Source of the DNA: ZC4RG42 sp036676355
GTDB lineage: Bacteria; Pseudomonadota; Gammaproteobacteria; Burkholderiales; SG8-39
Length of the DNA: 64,000 bases
Reading direction: 5' to 3'
Assembly (NCBI GenBank): GCA_036676355.1
Contig: JAKFDA010000043.1
Location: 1 to 64,000 of the forward strand
The notes beneath the pieces were generated by a model. That model did not search any database. It was not told where the DNA came from and saw only the letters and a list, made by a program, of their open reading frames with translations. Each line of letters begins with the position of its first letter. The first letter of the stretch is position 1. Shown here one piece after another: positions 51,782-59,825 of the stretch. Position numbers and translations under genes: made by a program.

Positions 51782-53188
51782 TCACTGCCAGCGGCGCACA
51801 TCGACGAAATGCCCCTCGACGGCGGCGGCGGCGGCCATCTCCGGGCTGACCAGATGCGTGCGTCCCCCGGCGCCCTGGCGTCCTTCGAAGTTGCGGTTCG
51901 ATGTCGAAGCGCAGCGCTCGCCCGGCTCCAATTGATCAGCATTCATGCCGAGGCACATCGAGCATCCCGGTTCGCGCCACTCGAAGCCGGCGTCCTGGAA
52001 AATACGATCCAGCCCTTCCTGTTCCGCCTGCAATTTCACCAGGCCGGAGCCAGGCACAACCATGGCCAGCTTGATGTTTGCCGCAAGCCGGCGACCGCGC
52101 ACGATCGCCGCAGCCGCGCGCAAATCCTCGATGCGCGAATTGGTACAGGAGCCGATGAAAATCTTGTCAAGCTTGATGTCGGTCATCGGCATGTTCGGTT
52201 CGAGACCCATGTAGGTCAGCGCGCGCTCGATGCCTTCGCGCTTGACCGGATCCTTTTCTTTATCCGGATCGGGCACACGACCGTCGATCGTGGTCACCAT
52301 TTCGGGCGATGTGCCCCAGGTCACTTGCGGCTTGATTTGCGTAACGTCGATTTTCACCACGCGATCGAAGTGCGCATCAGGATCGCTGTGCAAGGTGCGC
52401 CAGTACTCGACCGCACGATCCCAGTTCGCGCCGCTCGGCGCGTAAGGACGACCCTTGAGATATTTGAACGTCGTTTCATCCGCACCGACCATGCCGCTGC
52501 GCGCGCCACCTTCGATGGCCATATTGCACAGCGTCATGCGCCCTTCCATGGAAAGCGCGCGCACGGCGGGACCAGCGTATTCGATGGCATAGCCGGTTCC
52601 ACCGGCCGTGCCGATTTCGCCGATCATGGCAAGGACCATATCTTTCGCGGTTACGCCGCGCGGTAATGTTCCGTCGAACCACACCAACATGTTTTTCGAT
52701 TTTTTCGCCAGCAGGCATTGCGTGGCAAGCACATGCTCGACTTCGGAGGTGCCAATGCCATGCGCAAGACAGGCGAAGGCGCCGTGCGTGCTGGTATGGC
52801 TGTCGCCGCATACCACCGTCATGCCGGGTAACGTAGCGCCCTGCTCCGGACCGATGACGTGCACGATGCCCTGGCGCCGGTCATTCATGCCGAATTCGAC
52901 GATTCCGAATTCCGCGCAGTTCTTGTCCAGCGTTTCGACCTGCTTGCGCGACACCGGATCTTCGATACCCTCGGAGCGATCCGTGGTCGGCACATTATGG
53001 TCCGCCGTTGCGAGGTTCGCGCTGATGCGCCACGGTTTGCGCGTGGCCAGACGCAATCCCTCGAAGGCCTGCGGACTCGTCACTTCATGCAGGAGTTGAC
53101 GATCGATGTAGAGCAGCGTCGTGCCGTCGTCCTCGACATGCACGGCATGGCTGGCCCAGAGTTTGTCGTACAGCGTTTGGGAGCCCAT
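51782..53188 (-). CDS. leuC: 3-isopropylmalate dehydratase large subunit
   Basis: A 468-residue [4Fe-4S] aconitase-family enzyme interconverting 2- and 3-isopropylmalate. Cluster ligands are in FIGSCTNSR (one Cys) and GCSMCLGMN (two Cys); VVCGDSHTSTHGAFACLAHGIGTSEV is a family hallmark. The ATG at 53188 gives MGSQTLYDKLWASH, the usual start; a TTG five codons earlier is in frame but less likely. First gene of leuC-ecn-leuD-leuB-asd. Confidence 0.96.
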   Translation of the reverse strand: MGSQTLYDKLWASHAVHVEDDGTTLLYIDRQLLHEVTSPQAFEGLRLATRKPWRISANLATADHNVPTTDRSEGIEDPVSRKQVETLDKNCAEFGIVEFGMNDRRQGIVHVIGPEQGATLPGMTVVCGDSHTSTHGAFACLAHGIGTSEVEHVLATQCLLAKKSKNMLVWFDGTLPRGVTAKDMVLAMIGEIGTAGGTGYAIEYAGPAVRALSMEGRMTLCNMAIEGGARSGMVGADETTFKYLKGRPYAPSGANWDRAVEYWRTLHSDPDAHFDRVVKIDVTQIKPQVTWGTSPEMVTTIDGRVPDPDKEKDPVKREGIERALTYMGLEPNMPMTDIKLDKIFIGSCTNSRIEDLRAAAAIVRGRRLAANIKLAMVVPGSGLVKLQAEQEGLDRIFQDAGFEWREPGCSMCLGMNADQLEPGERCASTSNRNFEGRQGAGGRTHLVSPEMAAAAAVEGHFVDVRRWQ

Positions 53189-53294
53189 TGTGAGCGGAAG
53201 CAAAATAGATAGCTGGAAAGGGTCTGAAATTATACCCCGGATACCCCGCTATTCCGCTTCGGCCCCGCTCTCGCGATCCATGGCAAACCGGCCG

Positions 53295-54116
53295 CTACTT
53301 CTTGGCCTGGCGATAAAGCGGCATCAGGTCGTCCGCGATGATTTGCAGCCGCTTCAGCCGATTCTCAGGTGAGGGATGGGTGGAGAGAAATTGGGGCGGG
53401 CCGTTGCCCCCCACATCGAGCATCTTCTTCCATACCGAGACCGCGCCATGGGGATCGTAACCGGCGCGCGCCGCCAGTTCAGCGCCGATCGCGTCGGCTT
53501 CGCTTTCGTGGGTGCGGGAATTGGGACGATTGAATGTCACGTCGGCGACCATGCCGGCGAGATCCGCGCCGCCTTGCCCGACACCCAATATGGCGGCGCC
53601 GATGCCGACCACTGCGCCGGTCGCCAACTGGCGCGAGATGCGTTCGCGCGAATGCTCACGCAACGCATGCGCGATTTCGTGCCCCAGTACGGCCGCCAGT
53701 TCCGCATCGCTCAGCTTCAGCTTTTCGATCAACCCGGTGTAAACGGCAATCTTGCCCCCCGGCATGGCCCAGGCGTTCAGTTCATCCGTGCTGACTACAT
53801 TTGCTTCCCAATTCCACTTCGCCGCATCCGGTCGAAACACGGTCGTGGGCGGAATCAAACGCTTGACGATGGTCTGAACGCGCTGAACTTGCTCCGCATT
53901 GCGGTTCAGGATGCCCTTCTTGCGGGCCTCCGCCATCAGCTGCGCATATTGCTGCCCGGCCGCCCGATCGACATCCTCGGAGGAGACCAGCATGGTCTGC
54001 CCGCGATCGACGCCGACCGCGCCTGCCGAAGTGGTGTTCTGAGTCGCGCAACCGGTCATCGCTACAGCGAGCGCCAGGGCGACGATGAAGCGTTTCGTTA
54101 CGATGAGTTCAAGCAT
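53295..54116 (-). CDS. M48-family metalloprotease, predicted lipoprotein
   Basis: A 273-residue zinc protease with a lipoprotein signal (lipobox MTGC, Cys23) and the active-site motif HEIAH (His146, Glu147, His150); the third ligand is in SRTHESEAD. LSTHPSPENRLKRL is the C-terminal family segment. It resembles LoiP/YcaL-type outer-membrane proteases involved in envelope quality control. It lies seven bases after the MFS gene, so is probably co-transcribed. Confidence 0.9.
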   Translation of the reverse strand: MLELIVTKRFIVALALAVAMTGCATQNTTSAGAVGVDRGQTMLVSSEDVDRAAGQQYAQLMAEARKKGILNRNAEQVQRVQTIVKRLIPPTTVFRPDAAKWNWEANVVSTDELNAWAMPGGKIAVYTGLIEKLKLSDAELAAVLGHEIAHALREHSRERISRQLATGAVVGIGAAILGVGQGGADLAGMVADVTFNRPNSRTHESEADAIGAELAARAGYDPHGAVSVWKKMLDVGGNGPPQFLSTHPSPENRLKRLQIIADDLMPLYRQAKK

Positions 54117-54123
54117 GCGATCG

Positions 54124-55344
54124 TTATTGAGCTATGTGAGGGAAGAGGCGCCCGCGCCGGGCGATGAGGAGCAAACCACATGCCGCAGCGGCGCTGGCCG
54201 CCGTGTACGTCCACTCCGGCCCCACCGTCTGCCATAGTGCTCCCGCTCCTGCCGCACCAACCGCGGCACCGGCGCCGTAAGTCAGACTCGAGAACAAGGC
54301 CTGCCCGCGGACATGGCGGGGGCCGCTGAACCAAGCGTTGACCAAGGTTAACGCGGCCGCGTGAAAGCTGCCAAAACTGGCCGCATGCATCAACTGGGCG
54401 AGAATCAAAAGCGTGAGGCTCCCCACCCCCCAGCCGATCAACAGAAAACGTACGACGGCGAGCGCGAAACTGGCCAGCAGGACCTTGTACGGTGAATAGC
54501 GCGACAACCAGCGCGGCATGCCCAGAAACACCAGAATCTCGGCGATCACGCCGAGCGCCCACAGCGCTCCGACGATCACCTTGCTATAGCCGACCTGGTC
54601 CAGATAGATCGAATAAAAAGCATACAGCGGGCCGTGCGCCGCGCACATCAGGAAGCCGGCCATCAACAGCGCAAGCACTTCGGGCCGCAACGCCTGTCGG
54701 TGCACCGATTCGTTTTCGCTCTGCTCATGAGGACGCGCCGGTGGCTGCGCAATGATGCAGGAAGCCAGCCACGCACCGATCAACGGCAATAATGCCATCC
54801 ACAGAAAATTGTGCGTCGGCACATGGTCGAGCGCATAGCCGATCGTGCTGACCGCAATGATGAAACCGACCGAACCCCAAAGTCGTATCGGTCCGTAACG
54901 CCCATACGCGCCGTGCAGATAACTCAGCGTCATCGCTTCGAAGAGCGGCATGGAGGCGCTGACAAAAAACGCGTGGACGGCAAGGACGAACAACAGCGCG
55001 ACGAATCCGGTCGTCAGGAACAAGCCGAGAAAACTGACGACCGCCAGCGCCAAGGCCCAGCGCAGCAATTCGATTGATCGGCCGCGACGGTCGGCGAACC
55101 AGGCCCAGATGTTGGGCGCGAAGATACGCGTGAACTGGCCAACCGACAGCAGCACACCGATTGCCCAGGGCGCAAAACCCAGCGACGCCAGATACAGGCC
55201 GAAGTACGGCATAAACGCACCGACAAAGGCAAAGTAGGCGCAATACAGCGCGGACAGCCTGAACGCGGGAACGAACACGAGGGACGACACGAAGCAACTC
55301 GAAGTGAGTGGCACGTCGGCGCTGCAATAACGAGACAAGGGCAA
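54124..55344 (-). CDS. MFS transporter, phenylpropionate-transporter (HcaT) branch
   Basis: A 406-residue membrane protein with twelve predicted transmembrane segments. The first half begins RLSALYCAYFAFVGAFMPYFGLYL and has ADRRGRS at the loop 2-3 position; the pattern fits the MFS_1-like/HcaT group, often a maltose- or nucleoside-permease-like fold. The first 22 residues are odd, and a GTG start about 66 bases later is possible. The substrate cannot be read from the sequence. It sits between aroC and the M48 gene. Confidence 0.8.
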   Translation of the reverse strand: MPLSRYCSADVPLTSSCFVSSLVFVPAFRLSALYCAYFAFVGAFMPYFGLYLASLGFAPWAIGVLLSVGQFTRIFAPNIWAWFADRRGRSIELLRWALALAVVSFLGLFLTTGFVALLFVLAVHAFFVSASMPLFEAMTLSYLHGAYGRYGPIRLWGSVGFIIAVSTIGYALDHVPTHNFLWMALLPLIGAWLASCIIAQPPARPHEQSENESVHRQALRPEVLALLMAGFLMCAAHGPLYAFYSIYLDQVGYSKVIVGALWALGVIAEILVFLGMPRWLSRYSPYKVLLASFALAVVRFLLIGWGVGSLTLLILAQLMHAASFGSFHAAALTLVNAWFSGPRHVRGQALFSSLTYGAGAAVGAAGAGALWQTVGPEWTYTAASAAAACGLLLIARRGRLFPHIAQ

Positions 55345-55372
55345 GCCCTGTCTCGACTGCCCGCAACGCGCG

Positions 55373-56476
55373 CTAAGGCTGGATCCGTCCCGGAATTTTT
55401 GGCGTGCCGGTCACGACATCGGCATTCTGAGCGCGATGGCGCAAGGCATGATCCATGAGCACGATGGCGAGCATCGCTTCCGCGATCGGGGTCGCGCGTA
55501 TGCCGACGCAGGGATCATGACGACCGGTTGTTTCGACAATGGTGGCGTTACCCTGCTTGTCGATCGAACGGCGCGGAATCCGAATACTGGAAGTCGGTTT
55601 CAGCGCCACATGCACGATGACATCCTGACCGGTGGAAATGCCGCCCAACACGCCGCCGGCATGATTCGATACAAAGCCTTCCGGCGTCAGTTCATCGCCA
55701 TGCTCGCTGCCGCGCTGCGCGACGGCTGCGAAACCGGCGCCGATTTCAACGCCTTTGACGGCGTTGATACCCATCATCGCGTAAGCGATATCGGCATCCA
55801 GGCGGTCGTACACGGGTTCGCCCCAACCGACCGGCACGTTCTCGGCAATGATCCTCAGCTTGGCGCCGACCGAATCGCCGGCGCGGCGCATTTCGTCCAT
55901 ATACGCTTCGAGCGTTTCGACCATGTCTTGGTTGGGCGCGAAGAACGGATTCCGACTCACCGTCTCCCAGGAGACGAAGGGAATCTCGTGCGGGCCAAGT
56001 TGCGACAGGCAACCACGCACGACAACGCCATAGCGCTCGCGCAGCCATTTTTTTGCAATCGCTCCCGCTGCGACACGTACCACCGTTTCACGCGCGGACG
56101 ATCGGCCCCCGCCACGGTAGTCGCGCGTACCGTATTTCTGCCAGTAGGTGTAATCCGCATGCCCCGGTCGAAAGCTTTCGGCAATGCTGCCGTAATCCTT
56201 GGATCGCTGGTCTTCGTTGCGGATGATGAAGCCGATGGGCGTGCCCGTGGTACGGCCTTCGAATACGCCGGACAACAACTCGACGGTGTCCGATTCGCGT
56301 CGTTGTGTGACATGGCGCGAAGTGCCAGGTTTGCGGCGATCGAGTTCCACCTGAATATCGGCCGCGCACAATTCGAGGCCGGGCGGGCAACCGTCCACCA
56401 CGCCGCCATAGGCCGGACCGTGGCTTTCGCCAAAAGAGGTGACGCAGTAAAGCTTGCCTAATGAATTGCCGGACAT
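55373..56476 (-). CDS. aroC: Chorismate synthase
   Basis: A 367-residue FMN-dependent enzyme that converts EPSP to chorismate, the branch point to tryptophan, tyrosine and folate. All three signatures are present: GESHGPAYGGVVDGCPPG, RGGGRSSARETVVRVAAGAIAKKWL and RHDPCVGIRATPIAEAM. Length is normal. A 101-base gap separates it from the CBS gene. Confidence 0.97.
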   Translation of the reverse strand: MSGNSLGKLYCVTSFGESHGPAYGGVVDGCPPGLELCAADIQVELDRRKPGTSRHVTQRRESDTVELLSGVFEGRTTGTPIGFIIRNEDQRSKDYGSIAESFRPGHADYTYWQKYGTRDYRGGGRSSARETVVRVAAGAIAKKWLRERYGVVVRGCLSQLGPHEIPFVSWETVSRNPFFAPNQDMVETLEAYMDEMRRAGDSVGAKLRIIAENVPVGWGEPVYDRLDADIAYAMMGINAVKGVEIGAGFAAVAQRGSEHGDELTPEGFVSNHAGGVLGGISTGQDVIVHVALKPTSSIRIPRRSIDKQGNATIVETTGRHDPCVGIRATPIAEAMLAIVLMDHALRHRAQNADVVTGTPKIPGRIQP

Positions 56477-56577
56477 GCGCGTGTACAGGTAAGAGTGCGC
56501 GCGAGTTTAGCATGCAGCCTTGCACGTACCGATCGCATCGACGGCACCCGCAAGGCTGTCATCGCAGGGCAGCCGGG

Positions 56578-57012
56578 TCAGGCGGGCCAATTCTTGATGT
56601 AACCCTTGAGCATGTCGTTTTCGAAGCTCTGCTCTTCGAGCACCGCCTTGGCGACATCATGGAAGGACAGCACACCGATGAGCACATGCTTGTCCAGTAC
56701 CGGCATGTAGCGCGCATGACTCTCCAGCATCGAGCGGCGCAGATCGTCAAGTTCCATTTCAGGGCCGACAACGGGTGGGTCCTTGACCATGACTTCACTC
56801 ACGCGACGATCGCCCAGTGAGCCCTTGCCTTCGTCGAGCGCCGATAGCACCTCGCGAAAACTCAGCATGCCAACCAGCTTGCCATGTTCCATCACGACGA
56901 GAGAACCGATGTCGTAATCAACCATGCAGTTGACGGCTTCCGTCAAGCGGCCCTCGGGGGGAATGGTGTAAACCGCGTTGCCCTTGATTGCGAGGATTTC
57001 TTTGGTCAGCAT
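56578..57012 (-). CDS. CBS-domain pair protein
   Basis: A 144-residue protein consisting almost wholly of two CBS domains (about residues 8-62 and 72-128), each ending in the usual GxLSFxDV pattern (GMLSFREVLSAL, GVLSFHDVAKAV). CBS pairs bind adenosyl nucleotides and act as energy or ion sensors. The start at 57012 has GGAGGTGG upstream; the longer in-frame reading lacks this. No attached effector domain, so the partner is unknown. Confidence 0.88.
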   Translation of the reverse strand: MLTKEILAIKGNAVYTIPPEGRLTEAVNCMVDYDIGSLVVMEHGKLVGMLSFREVLSALDEGKGSLGDRRVSEVMVKDPPVVGPEMELDDLRRSMLESHARYMPVLDKHVLIGVLSFHDVAKAVLEEQSFENDMLKGYIKNWPA

Positions 57013-57203
57013 ACTTCCACCTCCACTGAAGGCAGTCGATAAGCAACGGCAAATACCGAACGCAATGATATTTGTCGCCCGCGCGTGTGTCCTGATGTTA
57101 CCCCACGCTCTGGAAAGCACAAGGCAAGCGCCACGCCTGTCCTATTCAGCCTGCCCGGGGAACGGTTCCGCCCACTTTTGGCGGGTTCCGGCGCCGCGCC
57201 AAG

Positions 57204-57353
57204 TCAGGAGCTAAATAATGACGATGTGCGCCTGTTATCGCCGAAGATGCGCTTAACTTTTGTATGGCCGTTGTTACCGGTGATCACTTCAACACGCGGC
57301 GACACCTTCCGGGCGTACTTGGCGAGCGTATTTTTTGCTACGATAGCCGCCAT
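57204..57353 (-). CDS. Small basic protein, unrecognised, divergent from trxA
   Basis: A 49-residue reading frame from ATG at 57353 to TGA at 57204. AGGAGG lies five bases before the ATG, one of the best ribosome sites in the window. The protein starts MAAIVAKNTLAKYARKVSPR, continues with VEVITGNNGHTKVKRIFGDN and ends RRTSSLFSS. It has about ten Lys/Arg and only two acidic residues, with no signal or membrane segment. I do not recognise a family. It lies 62 bases from the divergent trxA start and 191 bases upstream of the CBS gene. The overlapping plus-strand frame has no ribosome site and no protein-like pattern. Confidence 0.6.
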   Translation of the reverse strand: MAAIVAKNTLAKYARKVSPRVEVITGNNGHTKVKRIFGDNRRTSSLFSS

Positions 57354-57415
57354 ACGCACCTCCTCAGGGCGACCGCTCGGCCGCGAAGCAAGCCTTAATT
57401 AAGCAAGGAAGATCT

Positions 57416-57742
57416 ATGAGCGAACAGATTCATCACATCAGCGACGGCACTTTCGAGCCCGAAGTCCTTAAATCCGACCTTCCGGTGCTGGTGGACTATT
57501 GGGCGGAGTGGTGCGGTCCGTGCAAGGCCATCGCGCCCATCCTTGAAGAAGTCGCGAAGGAGTACGACGGCCGGCTGAAGGTCGCCAAACTGAACGTTGA
57601 TGACAACGTGGACATCCCGAAAAAGTACAACATTCGCGGTATCCCTACGCTCATGCTGTTCAAAAACGGTAACATGGAAGCCGTAAAAGTCGGCGCGTTA
57701 TCGAAATCGCAGCTCACCGCCTTTCTGGACAGCAACATCTAA
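57416..57742 (+). CDS. trxA: Thioredoxin 1
   Basis: A 108-residue cytoplasmic dithiol reductase with the active site WCGPCK (Cys33, Cys36), cis-Pro in IRGIPTLMLFKNG and the usual C-terminal helix. AAGGAAG precedes the ATG. The trxA-rho-rpmE order is conserved. Confidence 0.98.
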   Translation: MSEQIHHISDGTFEPEVLKSDLPVLVDYWAEWCGPCKAIAPILEEVAKEYDGRLKVAKLNVDDNVDIPKKYNIRGIPTLMLFKNGNMEAVKVGALSKSQLTAFLDSNI

Positions 57743-57805
57743 AACGAGAAACACGGCACTATTCGGCCCCGCTAATTCGCGCTAGACTGCGTCCCGCGTG
57801 ACCCC

Positions 57806-57828
57806 TACGCGCCGTTCCTCGGCGCGTA
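57806..57828 (+). other. Hairpin in the trxA-rho spacer
   Basis: A perfect 9-bp stem TACGCGCCG/CGGCGCGTA with loop TTCCT, followed by a C/T-rich, G-poor stretch (CTTCCTCTCCTG and on) before rho. No T run, so it is not a standard terminator. Rho leaders in enterobacteria are attenuated by Rho itself; the C-rich tract would suit that. Confidence 0.4.
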
Positions 57829-57889
57829 CTTCCTCTCCTGATTCGACTCCATTCTCCGCCGCCATCGGCATTCCATTCGGGCATTCTCT

Positions 57890-59149
57890 ATGCACCTTTC
57901 CGACTTAAAAGCCCTGCACGTCAGCCAACTCATCGAAATGGCCGTGCAGAACGAAATCGACGGCTCCAATCGCATGCGCAAGCAGGAGTTGATCTTTGCT
58001 CTGCTGAAGAATCGCGCGAAAAAGGGAGATTCCATCTTTGGCGACGGGACACTCGAGGTCCTGCCTGACGGGTTCGGTTTTCTACGTTCGCCTGATACCT
58101 CGTACCTCGCCAGCACCGACGACATCTACGTTTCGCCCTCACAGATCCGCCGCTTCAATCTGCATACGGGTGACACCATCGAAGGGGAAATCCGCACGCC
58201 CAAAGACGGCGAGCGCTACTTCGCGCTGGTAAAAGTCGACAAGGTCAACGGCGAAGCGCCTGAAGCGTCGAAGAACAAGATTCTGTTCGAGAATCTGACG
58301 CCGCTGCATCCGACCGAAGCGTTCAAGCTCGAGCGGGAAATCAAGGCCGAAGAGAACATCACCGGTCGCATCATTGACATCATTGCGCCGATCGGCAAAG
58401 GTCAGCGCGGCCTGCTCGTGGCACCACCCAAGACCGGCAAGACGGTCATGCTGCAGCACCTGGCGCACGCCATCACCTCCAACCATCCGGAAGTCGTCCT
58501 GATCGTGCTGCTGATCGATGAACGCCCGGAAGAAGTGACGGAAATGACGCGCTCGGTCAAAGGCGAAGTCGTGTCATCGACTTTTGACGAGCCGGCCACA
58601 CGTCATGTCCAGGTGGCCGAGATGGTTATCGAAAAGGCGAAGCGCCTGGTCGAGCATAAGAAAGACGTGGTGATTCTGCTCGACTCCATCACCCGCCTGG
58701 CGCGCGCCTACAACACCGTCGTACCGGCATCCGGCAAAGTCCTCACCGGCGGCGTGGACGCCAACGCATTGCAGCGGCCCAAACGCTTCTTCGGTGCGGC
58801 GCGAAATATCGAGGAAGGTGGCAGTCTGACGATTCTCGCCACCGCGCTGATCGATACCGGATCGCGCATGGACGATGTGATTTACGAAGAATTCAAAGGC
58901 ACCGGCAACTCGGAAATCCACCTTGACCGGCGGATGTATGAGAAACGGATTTTCCCAGCCATCAACGTCAACCGCTCCGGTACGCGCCGCGAGGAATTAC
59001 TGATCAAGCCGGAGATCCTGCAAAAGATCTGGGTGCTGCGAAAGCTTCTGTACCCGATGGACGACCTTGAAGCGATGGAATTCCTCCTCGACAAGATCAA
59101 GGGCACCAAGACCAACAGCGACTTCTTCGACTCGATGCGTCGCGGTTAA
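57890..59149 (+). CDS. rho: Transcription termination factor Rho
   Basis: A 419-residue hexameric RNA helicase. RNA-binding N-terminal domain (residues 1-125, MHLSDLKALHVSQLIEMA and DGFGFLRSPDTSYL), Walker A LLVAPPKTGKTVM, Walker B VVILLDSITRLARAYN, Q/R loops around RKLLYPMDDLEAMEFLLDK. Length and sequence are standard. Several genes in this window end in hairpins without T runs, which would leave termination partly to Rho. Confidence 0.98.
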   Translation: MHLSDLKALHVSQLIEMAVQNEIDGSNRMRKQELIFALLKNRAKKGDSIFGDGTLEVLPDGFGFLRSPDTSYLASTDDIYVSPSQIRRFNLHTGDTIEGEIRTPKDGERYFALVKVDKVNGEAPEASKNKILFENLTPLHPTEAFKLEREIKAEENITGRIIDIIAPIGKGQRGLLVAPPKTGKTVMLQHLAHAITSNHPEVVLIVLLIDERPEEVTEMTRSVKGEVVSSTFDEPATRHVQVAEMVIEKAKRLVEHKKDVVILLDSITRLARAYNTVVPASGKVLTGGVDANALQRPKRFFGAARNIEEGGSLTILATALIDTGSRMDDVIYEEFKGTGNSEIHLDRRMYEKRIFPAINVNRSGTRREELLIKPEILQKIWVLRKLLYPMDDLEAMEFLLDKIKGTKTNSDFFDSMRRG

Positions 59150-59250
59150 ACCGCAAATGCCACGAAGTCGGCGACCCTGCCCGCACCAACCTGCGGCCAC
59201 CGAGTCCGGGCCGCCACTTCTTCGATTCGGGAAACCCTGAGCACCGCGAA

Positions 59251-59279
59251 TTGCCTTGGCGGTCCGGCTCTGACATAAT
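59251..59279 (+). promoter_or_regulatory. Predicted rpmE promoter
   Basis: TTGCCT (59251-59256), 17 bases, CATAAT (59274-59279), 78 bases before rpmE. Spacing is optimal for sigma-70. Confidence 0.45.
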
Positions 59280-59356
59280 TGCGCGCTTATTCTCTGGTTT
59301 GAAACGCTGGGCACCGGGCCTGAGCGAAGCCAAACCCACACATTCAAGGACCTCGC

Positions 59357-59572
59357 ATGAAAGCCGCTATTCATCCCGATTACCAGGACACGCCGGTCAA
59401 CTGCTCCTGCGGTAACACCTTCACGACCCGCTCTACGCTCGGGAAACCGCTGCATGTGGAAGTGTGCTCGGCCTGCCATCCTTTCTACACAGGCAAGCAA
59501 AAAATCGTCGACACCGCCGGTCGCGTGGAAAAATTCCGCCAGAAATACGCCAGCAAGACTGCTGCAAAATAA
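59357..59572 (+). CDS. rpmE: 50S ribosomal protein L31, zinc-binding form
   Basis: A 71-residue protein with the four-Cys C+ zinc site: Cys16 and Cys18 (NCSCGN) and Cys37 and Cys40 (VCSACHPFYTG). C+ L31 is replaced by a C- paralogue under zinc limitation in many bacteria; no paralogue is seen here. A strong terminator follows. Confidence 0.97.
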   Translation: MKAAIHPDYQDTPVNCSCGNTFTTRSTLGKPLHVEVCSACHPFYTGKQKIVDTAGRVEKFRQKYASKTAAK

Positions 59573-59619
59573 TCGCGCACGACAAAAAGACGGATCCGCC
59601 CGGCAAGGGATGAATGAAG

Positions 59620-59641
59620 AAAGGCAGCTACGGCTGCCTTT
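59620..59641 (+). terminator. Rho-independent terminator of rpmE
   Basis: A perfect 9-bp stem (59620-59628 with 59633-59641), TACG tetraloop, continued by a T run (six T in all). Confidence 0.9.
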
Positions 59642-59825
59642 TTTGTCGCCTCGACACGGGCAACGCTACAATGGCCCGCCTCTTTGCTGGAACAGTAGCG
59701 CCGACATAGTGATCCCGCTCGTGCGATCGCGTTTGGCTAGGCTGGTTTACCGCGCCGGTACGCTCTGCACCCTGGCGATCACCGCTTGACCGACCGAGCT
59801 TGGACGTAATGAAAATTTACCAATA

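Noticed and set aside
57085..57402. 105-codon plus-strand frame upstream of trxA
   Set aside because: No ribosome site and irregular composition; the opposite strand has the better-supported 49-residue gene.
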